The notes below the pieces were generated by a model that was not told the origin of the DNA, searched no databases, and was given only the letters and a program-made list of their open reading frames with translations. Source: Aquimarina megaterium XH134 (GTDB lineage Bacteria; Bacteroidota; Bacteroidia; Flavobacteriales; Flavobacteriaceae). Taken from it: a stretch of 43,658 nucleotides of DNA. Where the stretch lies: the NCBI RefSeq assembly GCF_000520975.1, contig NZ_JACB01000067.1, forward strand, positions 1 to 43,658. The letters run 5' to 3'. Both the position numbers and the translations under genes were made by a program. Shown here piece after piece: positions 16,520 through 25,824 of the stretch. Each line of letters opens with the position of its first letter. The stretch's first letter is position 1.

Positions 16520-17653
16520 ATGAAAAGAGTTGCTTTGTTTGTTACAATTCTCCTACTTGTAGCTTGTCAAAAAGATCAAAAAGGATATACTATTACTGCC
16601 AATACTGCTGGTTTCGAAGATGGAACAGTAGTGTATGTTAATGCAATTAGTCAATCTAACAGGCCTATTATTATTGATTCTGCAAGCATACAACAGGATA
16701 AGTTTGAGATCACTTTACCTCCTCCAGAAAATAATGATTTTAATTATTTAACTTTTAAAGACATAAGAGGTAATGTATTGTTTATGGCTGAGAACAATCC
16801 TATTGAAATGACTATTTACAAAGATAGTTTACGCTCTTCTGTAGTTAAAGGAGGTTCTGAAAATGAGTTGTTCTTTTCCTATATTAATACTATTAAAAAA
16901 TATGGTGAAGAGAAATTAAATCTAAATAATCAATATCAGATTGCTTCAAAATTGGGTGAAACCGATAAAGTGGTTAAGATAGCTCTCGAAAGACAAGAAT
17001 TGATTGAAAAAGAAAAGCAATTTAGAAAAGATATTACAGATAATACGAATTCACTAGTATCTATTATAGCTATCACAGAGCTCTTAAACCTTAAGATGTT
17101 AACCGCACAAGAAGCTAAATTGAAATTTGATCAAATTGATGATACCCTAAAACCAACAAGGTTAGGTAAAAACTTAAACATGCTTATCAATAATGCAGTA
17201 GCTGTTTCTAAACAAAAGAAAATAGATATTGGTGTTACTGCCGAAGATTTTTCTGCTCCAACTCCAGAAGGTAAGATGCTATCTCTTAAAGAATCTATGG
17301 GTAAAATTACCATTATCGATTTTTGGGCTTCGTGGTGTAAGCCTTGTAGGATAGAAAATCCAAATGTTGTAAAAGTATATAACAAATACCACGATAAAGG
17401 ACTTAATATTATAGGAGTCTCTTTAGACAAAAAACAAGAAGCCTGGACCAAAGCAATTGCTGATGATAACCTAGAATGGAATCATGTTTCTAATTTACAA
17501 TTTTGGCAAGAACCAATTGCCAGAGCCTATGGTGTGAGATCCATACCTGCCACTTTTATCATCGATGAAAAAGGAAATGTAATTGCCAAGAACCTTAGAG
17601 GACCCGCATTAGAAAAGAAAATATCAGAATTACTAGAACAAAAGTCTCTTTAA
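16520..17653 (+). CDS. TlpA/ResA-like thioredoxin lipoprotein
   Basis: A 377-residue thiol-disulfide oxidoreductase. The ATG at 16520 opens a lipoprotein signal (MKRVALFVTILLLVACQ) with the lipid-bearing Cys in VAC. The frame stays open back to 16466, but those extra 18 residues would bury the signal. Residues about 22-115 fit a DUF4369-like beta domain (YTITANTAGFEDGTVVYVNA), followed by a helical linker. The C-terminal thioredoxin-fold domain (about 235-375) carries the redox motif WASWCKPCR and the cis-Pro segment VRSIPATFIID. Such proteins reduce or reshuffle disulfides in the periplasm, for instance in cytochrome c maturation or oxidative stress; the partner is unknown here. It is transcribed alone, ending at a strong terminator shared with the convergent rhomboid gene. 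Confidence 0.92.
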   Translation: MKRVALFVTILLLVACQKDQKGYTITANTAGFEDGTVVYVNAISQSNRPIIIDSASIQQDKFEITLPPPENNDFNYLTFKDIRGNVLFMAENNPIEMTIYKDSLRSSVVKGGSENELFFSYINTIKKYGEEKLNLNNQYQIASKLGETDKVVKIALERQELIEKEKQFRKDITDNTNSLVSIIAITELLNLKMLTAQEAKLKFDQIDDTLKPTRLGKNLNMLINNAVAVSKQKKIDIGVTAEDFSAPTPEGKMLSLKESMGKITIIDFWASWCKPCRIENPNVVKVYNKYHDKGLNIIGVSLDKKQEAWTKAIADDNLEWNHVSNLQFWQEPIARAYGVRSIPATFIIDEKGNVIAKNLRGPALEKKISELLEQKSL

Positions 17654-17669
17654 TTCAACATATAGAATA

Positions 17670-17708
17670 TAAGTAAAAAACGACCTCTTGTGGGTCGTTT
17701 TTTACTTA
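17670..17708. terminator. Bidirectional intrinsic terminator
   Basis: Two perfect 16-base arms, TAAGTAAAAAACGACC and GGTCGTTTTTTACTTA, enclose a 7-base loop. The stem has a GC-rich top and A/T tracts at the base on both strands, so it can stop transcription from the TlpA-like gene (plus) and the rhomboid gene (minus). It overlaps the stop codon of the latter. Confidence 0.9.
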
Positions 17709-18356
17709 TAGTTTTCCTAGCCTTTGTAAAATAAAAAGGATTATAATAGGAACTGCTAATAAACCTATCATAAATAAATTTTCCTGAAATAACCAGGGAG
17801 CCAATATTAAAGTTATTACATACCCTCCAACGGCTCCTCCAAAATGCGCGTCATGGCCTATATTTCCTATTTGGTTTTTCATCCCAAAAATAGAATATAC
17901 TAAATACCCTATACCAAAAATATATGCAGGAATAGGAATTGGAATAAACATCAAATATAAACTCATATCTGGTCTAAATAATATGCCCGCATATATAACT
18001 CCAGAAACAGCACCACTCGCTCCTACGGCACTATAATGATATTCGTCTTTATGAAAAAACAAGGAAAACAAATTCCCCATTAATAAACTCCCAAAATATA
18101 CTATCAAAAACTTAACATTACCAAAAAAGCTAACAACAACAGGCGCAAAAAAATAGAGTGTAAACATATTAAAGAACAAATGCATCATATCTACATGCAA
18201 AAAACCTGAAGTTAACATTCTTAGCTGTTCTCCTCTTCTTATCCCTCCTATATTAAACTTATATTTCTCAAAAAATGAAAAATCATTAAACCCCTTTAAT
18301 GACATCAATATATTAGCCCCAATAATTATAATTATAACTATGTCAAGTGTCCCCAT
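17706..18356 (-). CDS. Rhomboid-family intramembrane serine protease
   Basis: A 216-residue, highly hydrophobic protein with about six transmembrane helices. Hallmarks are HVDMMHLFFNMFTLYFF (54-70) with the conserved HxxxN, the catalytic Ser S114 in GASGAVSG, and the catalytic His H171 in AHFGGAVGGY. Length and motif order fit the GlpG-like core fold. Rhomboids cleave transmembrane segments of membrane proteins; the substrate cannot be deduced. The start at 18356 gives an N-terminus that enters the first membrane helix at once (MGTLDIVIIIIIGANIL), which is normal for the family. The gene is monocistronic, converges with the TlpA-like gene and diverges from the acyltransferase cluster. Confidence 0.93.
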   Translation of the reverse strand: MGTLDIVIIIIIGANILMSLKGFNDFSFFEKYKFNIGGIRRGEQLRMLTSGFLHVDMMHLFFNMFTLYFFAPVVVSFFGNVKFLIVYFGSLLMGNLFSLFFHKDEYHYSAVGASGAVSGVIYAGILFRPDMSLYLMFIPIPIPAYIFGIGYLVYSIFGMKNQIGNIGHDAHFGGAVGGYVITLILAPWLFQENLFMIGLLAVPIIILFILQRLGKL

Positions 18357-18465
18357 GCAACTTTAATTTTATCCAAATATACTATATATTTTAACCTCAA
18401 AAAATCTAACTAAATTATCCTTTTCTTATTAGCAAAAGTTTATGATAAAAAAAAGCGAATAATTT

Positions 18466-18473
18466 TATATTTG
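18466..18473 (+). promoter_or_regulatory. -7 promoter element of the first acyltransferase
   Basis: TATATTTG matches TAnnTTTG exactly, 23 bp before the start codon at 18497. A TTTATG at 18439-18444 is the nearest candidate for the -33 element. The later two acyltransferases have only weaker matches, so this may be the main promoter of the cluster. Confidence 0.5.
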
Positions 18474-18496
18474 TGTCCTCAATTTAATTTTATCGA

Positions 18497-19396
18497 ATGC
18501 AATTATTTGTATATCGTTTAGTCTATCCAATGTTGTGGGTAATATCTAAATTACCCTGGCGATTATTATATTTTTTATCCAGTACTGTTTATATTTTAGT
18601 GTATCACATTATTGGCTATAGAAAAAAGGTAGTTACAAAAAACCTAACATTAGCTTTTCCCGAAAAACCTATAGATGAAATTTATAAAATTCGTAAAAAA
18701 TTTTATAAACATATGTGCGATATGTTTATGGAAATGATAAAAAGTCTTTCTATTTCTAAAGAAGAAATGACCAAAAGATTTACAATACTTGACCCTCATA
18801 CTTTTAAAGAAATACAATCTCATCAAAAAAGTATTATTGTATTAATGGGGCATTATGCTAGTTATGAGTGGGCAATTGCTGCTCAATTTGCAATGGATTT
18901 TCCTATAGTTGGTGTGTACAAAAAAATTAAAAACAAACATTTTGATCAATTAGCACATCGTATAAGAGGTAGATTTAATACAAGACTTATAAGGCATCGT
19001 AAGGTGATTAAAGAGATTACTCGAGATAAAGTAAACGGCAAATTATGCGCCTATGGCTTGTTATCTGATCAATCTCCTAAATTGAAAAATGCATTATACT
19101 GGACTGATTTCATGAACATTAAAGTTCCTGTTATTACAGGAGGAGAAGTACTGGCAAAAAGGTTAGATATGCCTGTAATGTACCTAAAAGTAGAGAAAAT
19201 AAAACGTGGTTATTATCAAGCAAAATTCATAAAAATTACCGATGATCCCAAAAACTGTGAAGACCATTTTATTACAAAAAACTATCTCTCTTTATTAGAA
19301 AATCAAATCAAAGAAAATCCTGAGTATTATCTTTGGACTCATAGACGATGGAAACATCGAAATACAAAAATTCCTAAAAGTGCAGTAGTAGATTAG
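18497..19396 (+). CDS. LpxL/HtrB-like lipid A acyltransferase, copy 1
   Basis: A 299-residue member of the lysophospholipid / lipid A late acyltransferase family. An N-terminal hydrophobic stretch (about 5-40) anchors it to the inner membrane. The catalytic HxxxxE motif is H119-E124 in MGHYASYEWA. Downstream are the conserved RIRGRFNTRLI and LLSDQSPK blocks and a C-terminal WTHRRWKHR, which is a family signature. These enzymes transfer an acyl chain from ACP to a lipid A precursor or other lipid acceptor. It is the first of three tandem paralogues of exactly equal length, each starting MQL. The gap to the next is 132 bp. Confidence 0.9.
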   Translation: MQLFVYRLVYPMLWVISKLPWRLLYFLSSTVYILVYHIIGYRKKVVTKNLTLAFPEKPIDEIYKIRKKFYKHMCDMFMEMIKSLSISKEEMTKRFTILDPHTFKEIQSHQKSIIVLMGHYASYEWAIAAQFAMDFPIVGVYKKIKNKHFDQLAHRIRGRFNTRLIRHRKVIKEITRDKVNGKLCAYGLLSDQSPKLKNALYWTDFMNIKVPVITGGEVLAKRLDMPVMYLKVEKIKRGYYQAKFIKITDDPKNCEDHFITKNYLSLLENQIKENPEYYLWTHRRWKHRNTKIPKSAVVD

Positions 19397-19528
19397 ATCA
19401 AACATATTGTGTTCTCTAACAATTTTATCATTTCGTTTTTATTACGCTATATTTTTATTTTTTTTAATACTCAAATCGCTGGTTTTAACAAAATACTACT
19501 ATTTTCGTGAATTAAACCCCTCCTTTTT

Positions 19529-20428
19529 ATGCAATTAATTATCTATAAATTAGTTTACCCTTTTTTATGGTTTATTTCAAAATTACCATGGAGACTTTTT
19601 TATGCATTTTCTACAGGCATTTTTTTCCTGGTATATTATATTTTTCGATACCGAAGAAAAACTGTAACTCAAAACCTAGAGTTAGTTTTCCCAAACAAAA
19701 CTTTTCGAGAAATCAAAAAAATACGAAAAGAGTTTTACCAGCATATGTGTGATATGTTTCTTGAAATGATTAAATCGATATCCATTTCAAATGAAGAAAT
19801 GAAAGAACGATTTAAGGTTACAAATATTGAAAAACTACACGAATTAGAAGCTAAGGAAGAAAATATAATGATACTTATGGCCCATTATGCTAGTTATGAG
19901 TGGGCAAATGTAATTGATATACAAACAAATTTTCAGGCAGTTGGAGTATATAAGAAAATAGGAAATAAATACTTCGATCGGTTAGTACATCGAATTAGAG
20001 CCCGATTTGGTTCGAGAATAGTAGGTACCAAAGATGCGATGAAAGTAATCACAGAAGACCAAACTAAAGGAGGGTTATATATGTACGGACTAATTTCTGA
20101 TCAATCTCCAAAATTATATAAAGCAACCTTTTGGACTGATTTTATGGGCATTAAGGTTCCTGTTTTTTTAGGTGCAGAAGTATTATCGAAACGATTAGGA
20201 TTAAATACATATTATCTACAAGTTGAAAAAATAAAAAGAGGGTACTATCAGGCTACTTTTGTTACACTAACAGAAGACTCGAAAAACTGTGAAGATTATT
20301 CTATTGTAAAAAGTTACCTTAGATTACTGGAAAACCAAATTAATAATAAACCACAGTATTACCTATGGTCTCACAAACGATGGAAACACCGCAATGCGCC
20401 TATTCCTGAAGATGCCACTATAGATTAA
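19529..20428 (+). CDS. LpxL/HtrB-like lipid A acyltransferase, copy 2
   Basis: 299 residues, colinear with the flanking copies. It has the membrane-anchoring N-terminus MQLIIYKLVYPFLWFISKLP and the catalytic HxxxxE in MAHYASYEWAN; the Gly usual before the His is Ala here. It also has HRIRARFGSRI, LISDQSPK and the C-terminal LWSHKRWKHR. All catalytic elements are kept, so it should be active, perhaps with a different acceptor or acyl-chain preference. Differences from copies 1 and 3 are spread along the whole protein, showing an old duplication. Confidence 0.9.
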   Translation: MQLIIYKLVYPFLWFISKLPWRLFYAFSTGIFFLVYYIFRYRRKTVTQNLELVFPNKTFREIKKIRKEFYQHMCDMFLEMIKSISISNEEMKERFKVTNIEKLHELEAKEENIMILMAHYASYEWANVIDIQTNFQAVGVYKKIGNKYFDRLVHRIRARFGSRIVGTKDAMKVITEDQTKGGLYMYGLISDQSPKLYKATFWTDFMGIKVPVFLGAEVLSKRLGLNTYYLQVEKIKRGYYQATFVTLTEDSKNCEDYSIVKSYLRLLENQINNKPQYYLWSHKRWKHRNAPIPEDATID

Positions 20429-20494
20429 AATTTGGATTCATCCACATACTGCCAAATAAGCTTATCTTTATGCGTTTTTAACTACACTACATTT

Positions 20495-21394
20495 ATGCAA
20501 TTAATTATATATTACTTAGTTTATCCTATAATATTAGGCATCTCTAAACTACCTTGGCGATTATTTTATGCATTTTCTACCTTTGCTTATATTTTGGTAT
20601 ACTATGTCATTAGGTACAGAAGAAAAACAGTAACAGGAAACTTACAACTGGTTTTCCCAGAAAAATCTAAAAAAGAAATCCATGATATTAGTAAATCATT
20701 TTATAAACATATGTGTGATATGTTTTTAGAAATGACAAAATCGCTTTCAATTTCTAGAGAAGAATTAATAAAACGATATAAAGTTGTAAATCTGGATGAG
20801 TTTCATGAGTTTGAAAGGAAAAATAAAAGTATAATTACATTAATGGGACATTATGGTAGTTTCGAATGGTCTAATGCAGTTGATCTTGTTTCTTTAAACC
20901 CATGTGTAGGAATCTATAAACAAATAGAAAACAAATATTTTGATCGTCTTGCGCATCGTATCCGAGGGCGTTTTGACTCCCGACTTATTCCAAGTCATAA
21001 GGTTGCAAGACAAATTATAAAAGATAAAAAGGAAGGTACTGTATGCGGATATGGTATGATCTCTGATCAATCTCCAAAAATTTACAACGCAAAATATTGG
21101 ACCGATTTTATGGGAGTCAAAGTTCCTATATTTTTAGGAGGCGAGTTCTTAGCACAACGACTTGATGTTATTGTGTTATATCTTCATGTAGAAAAAGTAA
21201 AACGAGGGCATTATGAAGTAAGATTTATCCCTATCTCTGAAAACAGCAAAGAAGAAGAGCCATATTTCATCATAAAAAAATACCTTCAATTACTAGAGAA
21301 TCAAATTCGCGAAAAACCTCAATATTACTTATGGACTCACAAACGCTGGAAACATAGGAATTCACAAATTCCTGAGGGAGCCATAGTCGATTAA
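20495..21394 (+). CDS. LpxL/HtrB-like lipid A acyltransferase, copy 3
   Basis: 299 residues when started at the ATG at 20495 (MQLIIYYLVYPIILGISKLP), matching the other two copies exactly in length and first residues. An in-frame ATG at 20432 would add 21 residues (MDSSTYCQISL...) with no counterpart and begins only 3 bp after the previous stop, so it is rejected. The motifs are HxxxxE in MGHYGSFEWSN, HRIRGRFDSRLI, MISDQSPK and LWTHKRWKHR. The 66-bp gap to copy 2 suggests co-transcription. Its substrate within lipid A or aminolipid synthesis cannot be told from sequence. Confidence 0.9.
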   Translation: MQLIIYYLVYPIILGISKLPWRLFYAFSTFAYILVYYVIRYRRKTVTGNLQLVFPEKSKKEIHDISKSFYKHMCDMFLEMTKSLSISREELIKRYKVVNLDEFHEFERKNKSIITLMGHYGSFEWSNAVDLVSLNPCVGIYKQIENKYFDRLAHRIRGRFDSRLIPSHKVARQIIKDKKEGTVCGYGMISDQSPKIYNAKYWTDFMGVKVPIFLGGEFLAQRLDVIVLYLHVEKVKRGHYEVRFIPISENSKEEEPYFIIKKYLQLLENQIREKPQYYLWTHKRWKHRNSQIPEGAIVD

Positions 21395-21805
21395 TCTATG
21401 CGTCAAATTTGTTATAACGTATAGTTTGATCAAGTATATTTTATTATCCTAGCAGAGCTATATTCTTTTTACCAAACCTGATGCCTTTTAGAATTTATTA
21501 GATGTTATGTTTTTGGCATACGAAGTAATTAAGCCTAATGGTTTCCAGGGGTTTATTACATAAACATTTCCTATATTTTCACTTTAAAACATGTATATCA
21601 CTAATACACCTATCTATTAATAAGAACTTTGCCCTAAACTTCTTCCTAATCTAGGTTCTAAAAATACCAGAGTAAATAGAAGAATATTATTTAACCTTAA
21701 TTTTATCTAAAAATAAGATATCTACATCAACCCGAAGTAGAAATAGATATCTTACCTACTCTTTTCAAAGAAAAGTTCAAAGCAAATAATACGTTTGGTT
21801 AAATT
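21395..21805. other. Intergenic gap between acyltransferase 3 and glmM
   Basis: About 411 bp between convergent genes. I see no gene or decayed gene in it. The only clear item is the terminator hairpin at 21714-21754, which belongs to glmM on the minus strand. Confidence 0.6.
21714..21754 (-). terminator. Terminator hairpin of glmM
   Basis: Arms TAAGATATCTA and TAGATATCTTA (11 bp, perfect) enclose a 19-base loop. On the minus strand the stem is followed by TTTTTAGATAAAATT. The AT-rich stem is weaker than the other terminators in the window. Confidence 0.55.
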
Positions 21806-23194
21806 TTAGATTCCAGCTATTTCTTTTAAAGTAACGATCGTATCTTCTGCTAATGAGTCTGCTTTTTCCTGGCTCAAGGCTTCGGTATAAATACGAATAA
21901 TAGGTTCCGTATTACTTTTACGTAAATGTACCCAGCAATCTTCAAAATCTACTTTTACGCCATCAACAGTAGAGACCTCTTCTGAAACGTATTTTGAATG
22001 AAACCCTTTTAAAATAGCATCAACATCTAAATCTGGAGTTAGCTGAATTTTATTTTTACTCATAAAATAAGAAGGGTAACTATCTCGTAACTCGCTTACA
22101 CTGCATTTCTTTTCTGCCAGGTGTGTAAGGAATAAGGCTACTCCTACCAACGAATCTCTTCCGTAATGTGATTCTGGATATATAATCCCTCCATTACCTT
22201 CGCCACCGATAACTGCATTATTTGCTTTCATCAACTCTACTACATTAACCTCGCCCACAGCACTTGCTTCGTAGTTACCATTATGTTTTTGTGTTACATC
22301 TCTTAACGCTCTACTTGATGATAAATTAGAAACAGTATTGCCACCAGTTTTTCCTAATACAAAATCGGCACAGGCAACCAATGTATATTCTTCTCCAAAC
22401 ATTTCTCCATTCTCACTCATAAAAGCAAGACGATCTACATCAGGATCGACGGTGATTCCCATATCTGCCTTCTCCTTAACTACTAATTCTGACAAATCTG
22501 TTAAATGTTCTTTTAATGGTTCTGGGTTATGGGGGAAGTGTCCATTAGGCTCACAATATAATTCAATAGTCTCTACTCCCATTTTCTTAAGTAATCTCGG
22601 TATGGCAATACCTCCTGTAGAATTAACAGCATCTACAACAACTTTGAAACCAGATTTACTCACCAATTCTGCATCTACCAGAGATAGATTTAGCACTTCT
22701 TCAATATGTTTATCGATATAGGTATCATTTACTGTGATACTTCCCAAATCATCAACCTCTGCAAAAACATATTCATCATTTTCTGCTATATCCAAAATCT
22801 TTTTACCATTCTCTGCATTCAAAAATTCTCCTTTATGGTTCAGTAATTTTAACGCATTCCACTGTTTCGGATTGTGACTAGCTGTAAGAATTATTCCTCC
22901 ATCTGCTTTTTCTAAAGGAACAGCAATCTCTACGGTAGGTGTCGTAGAAAGGCCTAAATCAATAACATGAATCCCTAATCCAACCAAACTATTCATTACC
23001 AATTGCTGAATCATAGGGCCAGAAATTCTGGCATCTCGACCAACAACTACTATTGGGTGATCTTTATTAGTTTCATTTTTTAGCCAACTTCCATAAGCCG
23101 AAGCAAATTTTACCGCATCTACCGGAGTAAGATTATCACCAACTGTTCCTCCAATTGTTCCTCTAATCCCTGAAATTGATTTTATTAATGTCAT
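21806..23194 (-). CDS. glmM: Phosphoglucosamine mutase / phosphohexomutase
   Basis: A 462-residue alpha-D-phosphohexomutase. It starts MTLIKSISGIRGTIGG and carries the phosphoserine loop TASHNPKQWNALK (active Ser near 106), the Mg-binding DPDVDRLAF, the sugar-binding GEGNGGIIYP and the phosphate-binding RKSNTEPIIRIY. Length and the SGIRGT start fit the Bacteroidota GlmM group, which converts glucosamine-6-phosphate to glucosamine-1-phosphate for UDP-GlcNAc, hence peptidoglycan and lipid A. A phosphomannomutase role cannot be fully excluded by sequence alone. Being next to three lipid A-type acyltransferases fits an envelope function, though it is on the opposite strand. A good promoter lies at 23223-23253. 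Confidence 0.88.
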   Translation of the reverse strand: MTLIKSISGIRGTIGGTVGDNLTPVDAVKFASAYGSWLKNETNKDHPIVVVGRDARISGPMIQQLVMNSLVGLGIHVIDLGLSTTPTVEIAVPLEKADGGIILTASHNPKQWNALKLLNHKGEFLNAENGKKILDIAENDEYVFAEVDDLGSITVNDTYIDKHIEEVLNLSLVDAELVSKSGFKVVVDAVNSTGGIAIPRLLKKMGVETIELYCEPNGHFPHNPEPLKEHLTDLSELVVKEKADMGITVDPDVDRLAFMSENGEMFGEEYTLVACADFVLGKTGGNTVSNLSSSRALRDVTQKHNGNYEASAVGEVNVVELMKANNAVIGGEGNGGIIYPESHYGRDSLVGVALFLTHLAEKKCSVSELRDSYPSYFMSKNKIQLTPDLDVDAILKGFHSKYVSEEVSTVDGVKVDFEDCWVHLRKSNTEPIIRIYTEALSQEKADSLAEDTIVTLKEIAGI

Positions 23195-23511
23195 ATATTT
23201 TGATTGATTTTTCTATTTCGAACAAATGTACAAGATATGACAAACAGCAACAATTTAATAGGTTATAATTTTATAAACACAATCAGTTTTTTCTAAAATT
23301 AATAGATCTTTAAAATCTTCACTTGCTATTTCTTTATTACACGATAAATGCAAAATAATAATAGCGCACCTCATCATCTATGTTTTAGGTATATCATCAA
23401 AAGTAATTTATTTTAACTGTTGGCCTTTACTTTTTTACAAGTGATACTTTTTGTCTTACAAACGACTATAATTAATAGATATTAGTATTTAAAAAATCGT
23501 ATTTTAACCCA
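23195..23511. other. Divergent intergenic region, glmM / ACP phosphodiesterase
   Basis: 317 bp. Apart from the glmM promoter near its left end I see no gene or strong structure. A TATTTAA string near 23487 is the only, weak, candidate for the promoter of the plus-strand operon. Confidence 0.5.
23223..23253 (-). promoter_or_regulatory. glmM promoter (TTG / TAnnTTTG type)
   Basis: On the minus strand TACATTTG (23230-23223) matches the -7 consensus exactly, and a TTGTTG string (23253-23248) lies 17 to 20 bp upstream, the usual spacing. Transcription would begin about 20 bp before the start codon. Confidence 0.65.
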
Positions 23512-24099
23512 ATGAATTTTCTAGCCCACATATATCTTTCTGGTGAAGACCAAGAACTTAAAATAGGTAATTTTATAGCAGACTCTGTCAAAGGAAAAAA
23601 GCAACTACTACAATATCCCAATCGTATTCAGCAAGGTATCACTTTGCATCGTAAAATTGACTCTTATACCGATACTCATACCATTGTAAGAAAAAGTGTG
23701 TCTAGGTTATTTCCAAAATACAGGCATTACAGTACTGTAATCGTAGATGTTCTTTATGATCATTTTCTTGCAGCTAATTGGAAAGAATATTCTGATATTC
23801 CTCTTGAAACGTATGTAGCAGAGTTTTATGATTTATTATATGAATATCATGAAGTTTTACCCAAACAGATTCAAAATTTTATGCCCTATATGATTAAAGA
23901 CAACTGGCTTCTTAGCTATGCAACCATTCAAGGAATTGGCACTATATTATATCAAATGAATCAGAGAACAAAAAATAGATCTAAGATGAATTTTGCAGTT
24001 ATCGAACTCGAACAATATTACGCTGATTTTGATAAAGAATTTCGTTCTTTTTTTGAAGAATTAGAGTTTTACACTAAAAATGAAATAAGAATATTATGA
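23512..24099 (+). CDS. Acyl carrier protein phosphodiesterase-like protein
   Basis: A 195-residue DUF479/AcpH-type protein, starting MNFLAHIYLSGED with the family pattern NFLAHxYLS, then IGNFIADSVKGKK, GITLHRKIDSYTDTH and VIVDVLYDHFLAANW. These His/Asp residues fit the HD-like metal site. AcpH removes the 4'-phosphopantetheine arm from holo-ACP. Many Bacteroidota homologues are known only by similarity, so the exact substrate is inferred. The stop codon overlaps the start of the gamma-glutamyltransferase gene by 4 bp (ATGA), so the two are translationally coupled. Confidence 0.85.
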   Translation: MNFLAHIYLSGEDQELKIGNFIADSVKGKKQLLQYPNRIQQGITLHRKIDSYTDTHTIVRKSVSRLFPKYRHYSTVIVDVLYDHFLAANWKEYSDIPLETYVAEFYDLLYEYHEVLPKQIQNFMPYMIKDNWLLSYATIQGIGTILYQMNQRTKNRSKMNFAVIELEQYYADFDKEFRSFFEELEFYTKNEIRIL

Positions 24100-25811
24100 A
24101 CATAAGATCCATTAGACATTTATTTTACATTTCTTTACTTGTTATAAGTTTTTCATGTAAAACCAATACAGAAATAAAGCAAGAGGTCAAACCAGTTGTT
24201 GGTCTTGTTACCCAAAAAGCTATGGTTGTTTCTGCCCGGGAAGAAGCTTCAAAAATTGGAGCAGACATCATGAAAAAAGGAGGAAATGCTTTTGATGCTA
24301 TGGTTGGTACAGCGATGGCTCTAGCGGTTACATACCCTGTAGCAGGAAATCTGGGAGGTGGTGGATTTATGGTATACCGAAAAGCTAATGGTGAAACCGG
24401 AGCTTTGGATTATAGAGAAAAAGGACCTTTGGCTGCTACCAAAGATATGTACCTGGATGACAAGGGAGAGTTTATCCCTAAAAAAAGTCAACTTGGTGCT
24501 ATGGCTGTTGGTGTTCCCGGAACTATTGCCGGTATTTTTGAAGTGCATAAAAAATTTGGTTCCTTACCTATTGAAGATATACTTACTCCTGTAGTGCAAT
24601 TGGCAAAAAGAGGTTTTGTCATTACCGAAAAACAAGAAAGACGCTTTGTACATTATAAAGATTTATTCTATGAGGCTAATGAAGATACAATTCCTATTCT
24701 TAGGGGTTATAAAGCCAATGATACCTTAAAAAACATAAAACTGGCTGAAACATTAGAAAGGATTATTAAAAATGGAGCTGCCGAGTTATATGAAGGTGAA
24801 TCTGGTCAAAAGCTGGTCAGTTTTATCCAATCCAGAGGTGGTATCATCACTATGGATGATTTGGGGAAATACAAAGCAAAATGGCGTAAACCTGTACAGT
24901 TTAGGTATAAGAACCTAAATATAACTTCTATGTCTCCACCTTCGAGTGGTGGTATATGTCTTGCTCAGATTATGAAGATGATCGAACCTTATGATCTAAA
25001 CAGCTATGGTCATAATTCTCTTAAAAGTATTCAGGTAATTACAGAAGCAGAACGAAGGGCTTATGCAGATCGCAGTTTTTATTTGGGTGATCCTGATTTT
25101 GTAAAAATCCCTATCGATACATTGATTAATGAATCCTACCTTTCTGATCGCATGCTAGATTTTAGTTTTGACAAGGCTACATTATCTTCAGATATTAAAC
25201 ATGGCGGTATCCCAGGGTATGAAAGTGATGAAACTACTCACTACTCTATTGTAGATCAGTTCGGAAATGCTATTTCGGTAACAACGACACTTAACGGAGC
25301 TTATGGTTCTAAATTATATGTTCCAGAATTAGGCTTCTTTCTAAATAATGAGATGGATGATTTTAGTGCCAAACCTGGTATCCCAAATATGTTTGGATTA
25401 ACAGGTGCAGAAGCCAATGCAATAGCTCCCGAAAAAAGAATGTTAAGTTCTATGACTCCTACAATTGTAGAGAAAGATGGAAAATTTTGGATGTCTGTTG
25501 GTACTCCTGGTGGATCTACCATCATTACTTCTGTACTACAAACAATTTTAAATGTGAAAGAATACGGAATGACTATGCAAGATGCGGTTAATGCTCCCAG
25601 GTTTCATCATCAATGGCTACCCGATGTAGTAGTGTTTGAACCAGAATTATTTGATACTACCTTATTAGATAGCCTACGGCAAAAAGGATATCAAATTAAT
25701 GAAGAAGATTCTAAAATTATAGGCAAGGTTGATGGTATTCTTGTTCTTCCTGATGGAAGACTCGAAGGCGGAGCAGATAAAAGAGGTGATGATACTGCCG
25801 TAGGGTTTTAA
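24096..25811 (+). CDS. ggt: Gamma-glutamyltransferase lipoprotein
   Basis: A 571-residue GGT precursor. The N-terminal signal ends in a lipobox-like SFSC, suggesting a lipid-anchored periplasmic form. The large-subunit domain has NAFDAMVGTAMALAVTYPVAGNLGGGG with the family GNLGGGGFM loop. The precursor should cut itself before T380 in DETTHYSIVD, whose Thr is the nucleophile of the small subunit. SSMTPTIV and GTPGGSTI form the usual substrate pocket. It transfers or hydrolyses gamma-glutamyl groups of glutathione and related peptides. It overlaps the ACP phosphodiesterase gene by 4 bp, and AlkD follows 13 bp later, giving a three-gene operon with no obvious single pathway. Confidence 0.93.
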   Translation: MNIRSIRHLFYISLLVISFSCKTNTEIKQEVKPVVGLVTQKAMVVSAREEASKIGADIMKKGGNAFDAMVGTAMALAVTYPVAGNLGGGGFMVYRKANGETGALDYREKGPLAATKDMYLDDKGEFIPKKSQLGAMAVGVPGTIAGIFEVHKKFGSLPIEDILTPVVQLAKRGFVITEKQERRFVHYKDLFYEANEDTIPILRGYKANDTLKNIKLAETLERIIKNGAAELYEGESGQKLVSFIQSRGGIITMDDLGKYKAKWRKPVQFRYKNLNITSMSPPSSGGICLAQIMKMIEPYDLNSYGHNSLKSIQVITEAERRAYADRSFYLGDPDFVKIPIDTLINESYLSDRMLDFSFDKATLSSDIKHGGIPGYESDETTHYSIVDQFGNAISVTTTLNGAYGSKLYVPELGFFLNNEMDDFSAKPGIPNMFGLTGAEANAIAPEKRMLSSMTPTIVEKDGKFWMSVGTPGGSTIITSVLQTILNVKEYGMTMQDAVNAPRFHHQWLPDVVVFEPELFDTTLLDSLRQKGYQINEEDSKIIGKVDGILVLPDGRLEGGADKRGDDTAVGF

Positions 25812-25824
25812 TCTATATAAAAAC

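Noticed and set aside
20432..20494. Extended N-terminus of the third acyltransferase
   Set aside because: The extra 21 residues have no counterpart in the two paralogues, which both start MQL at the equivalent point.
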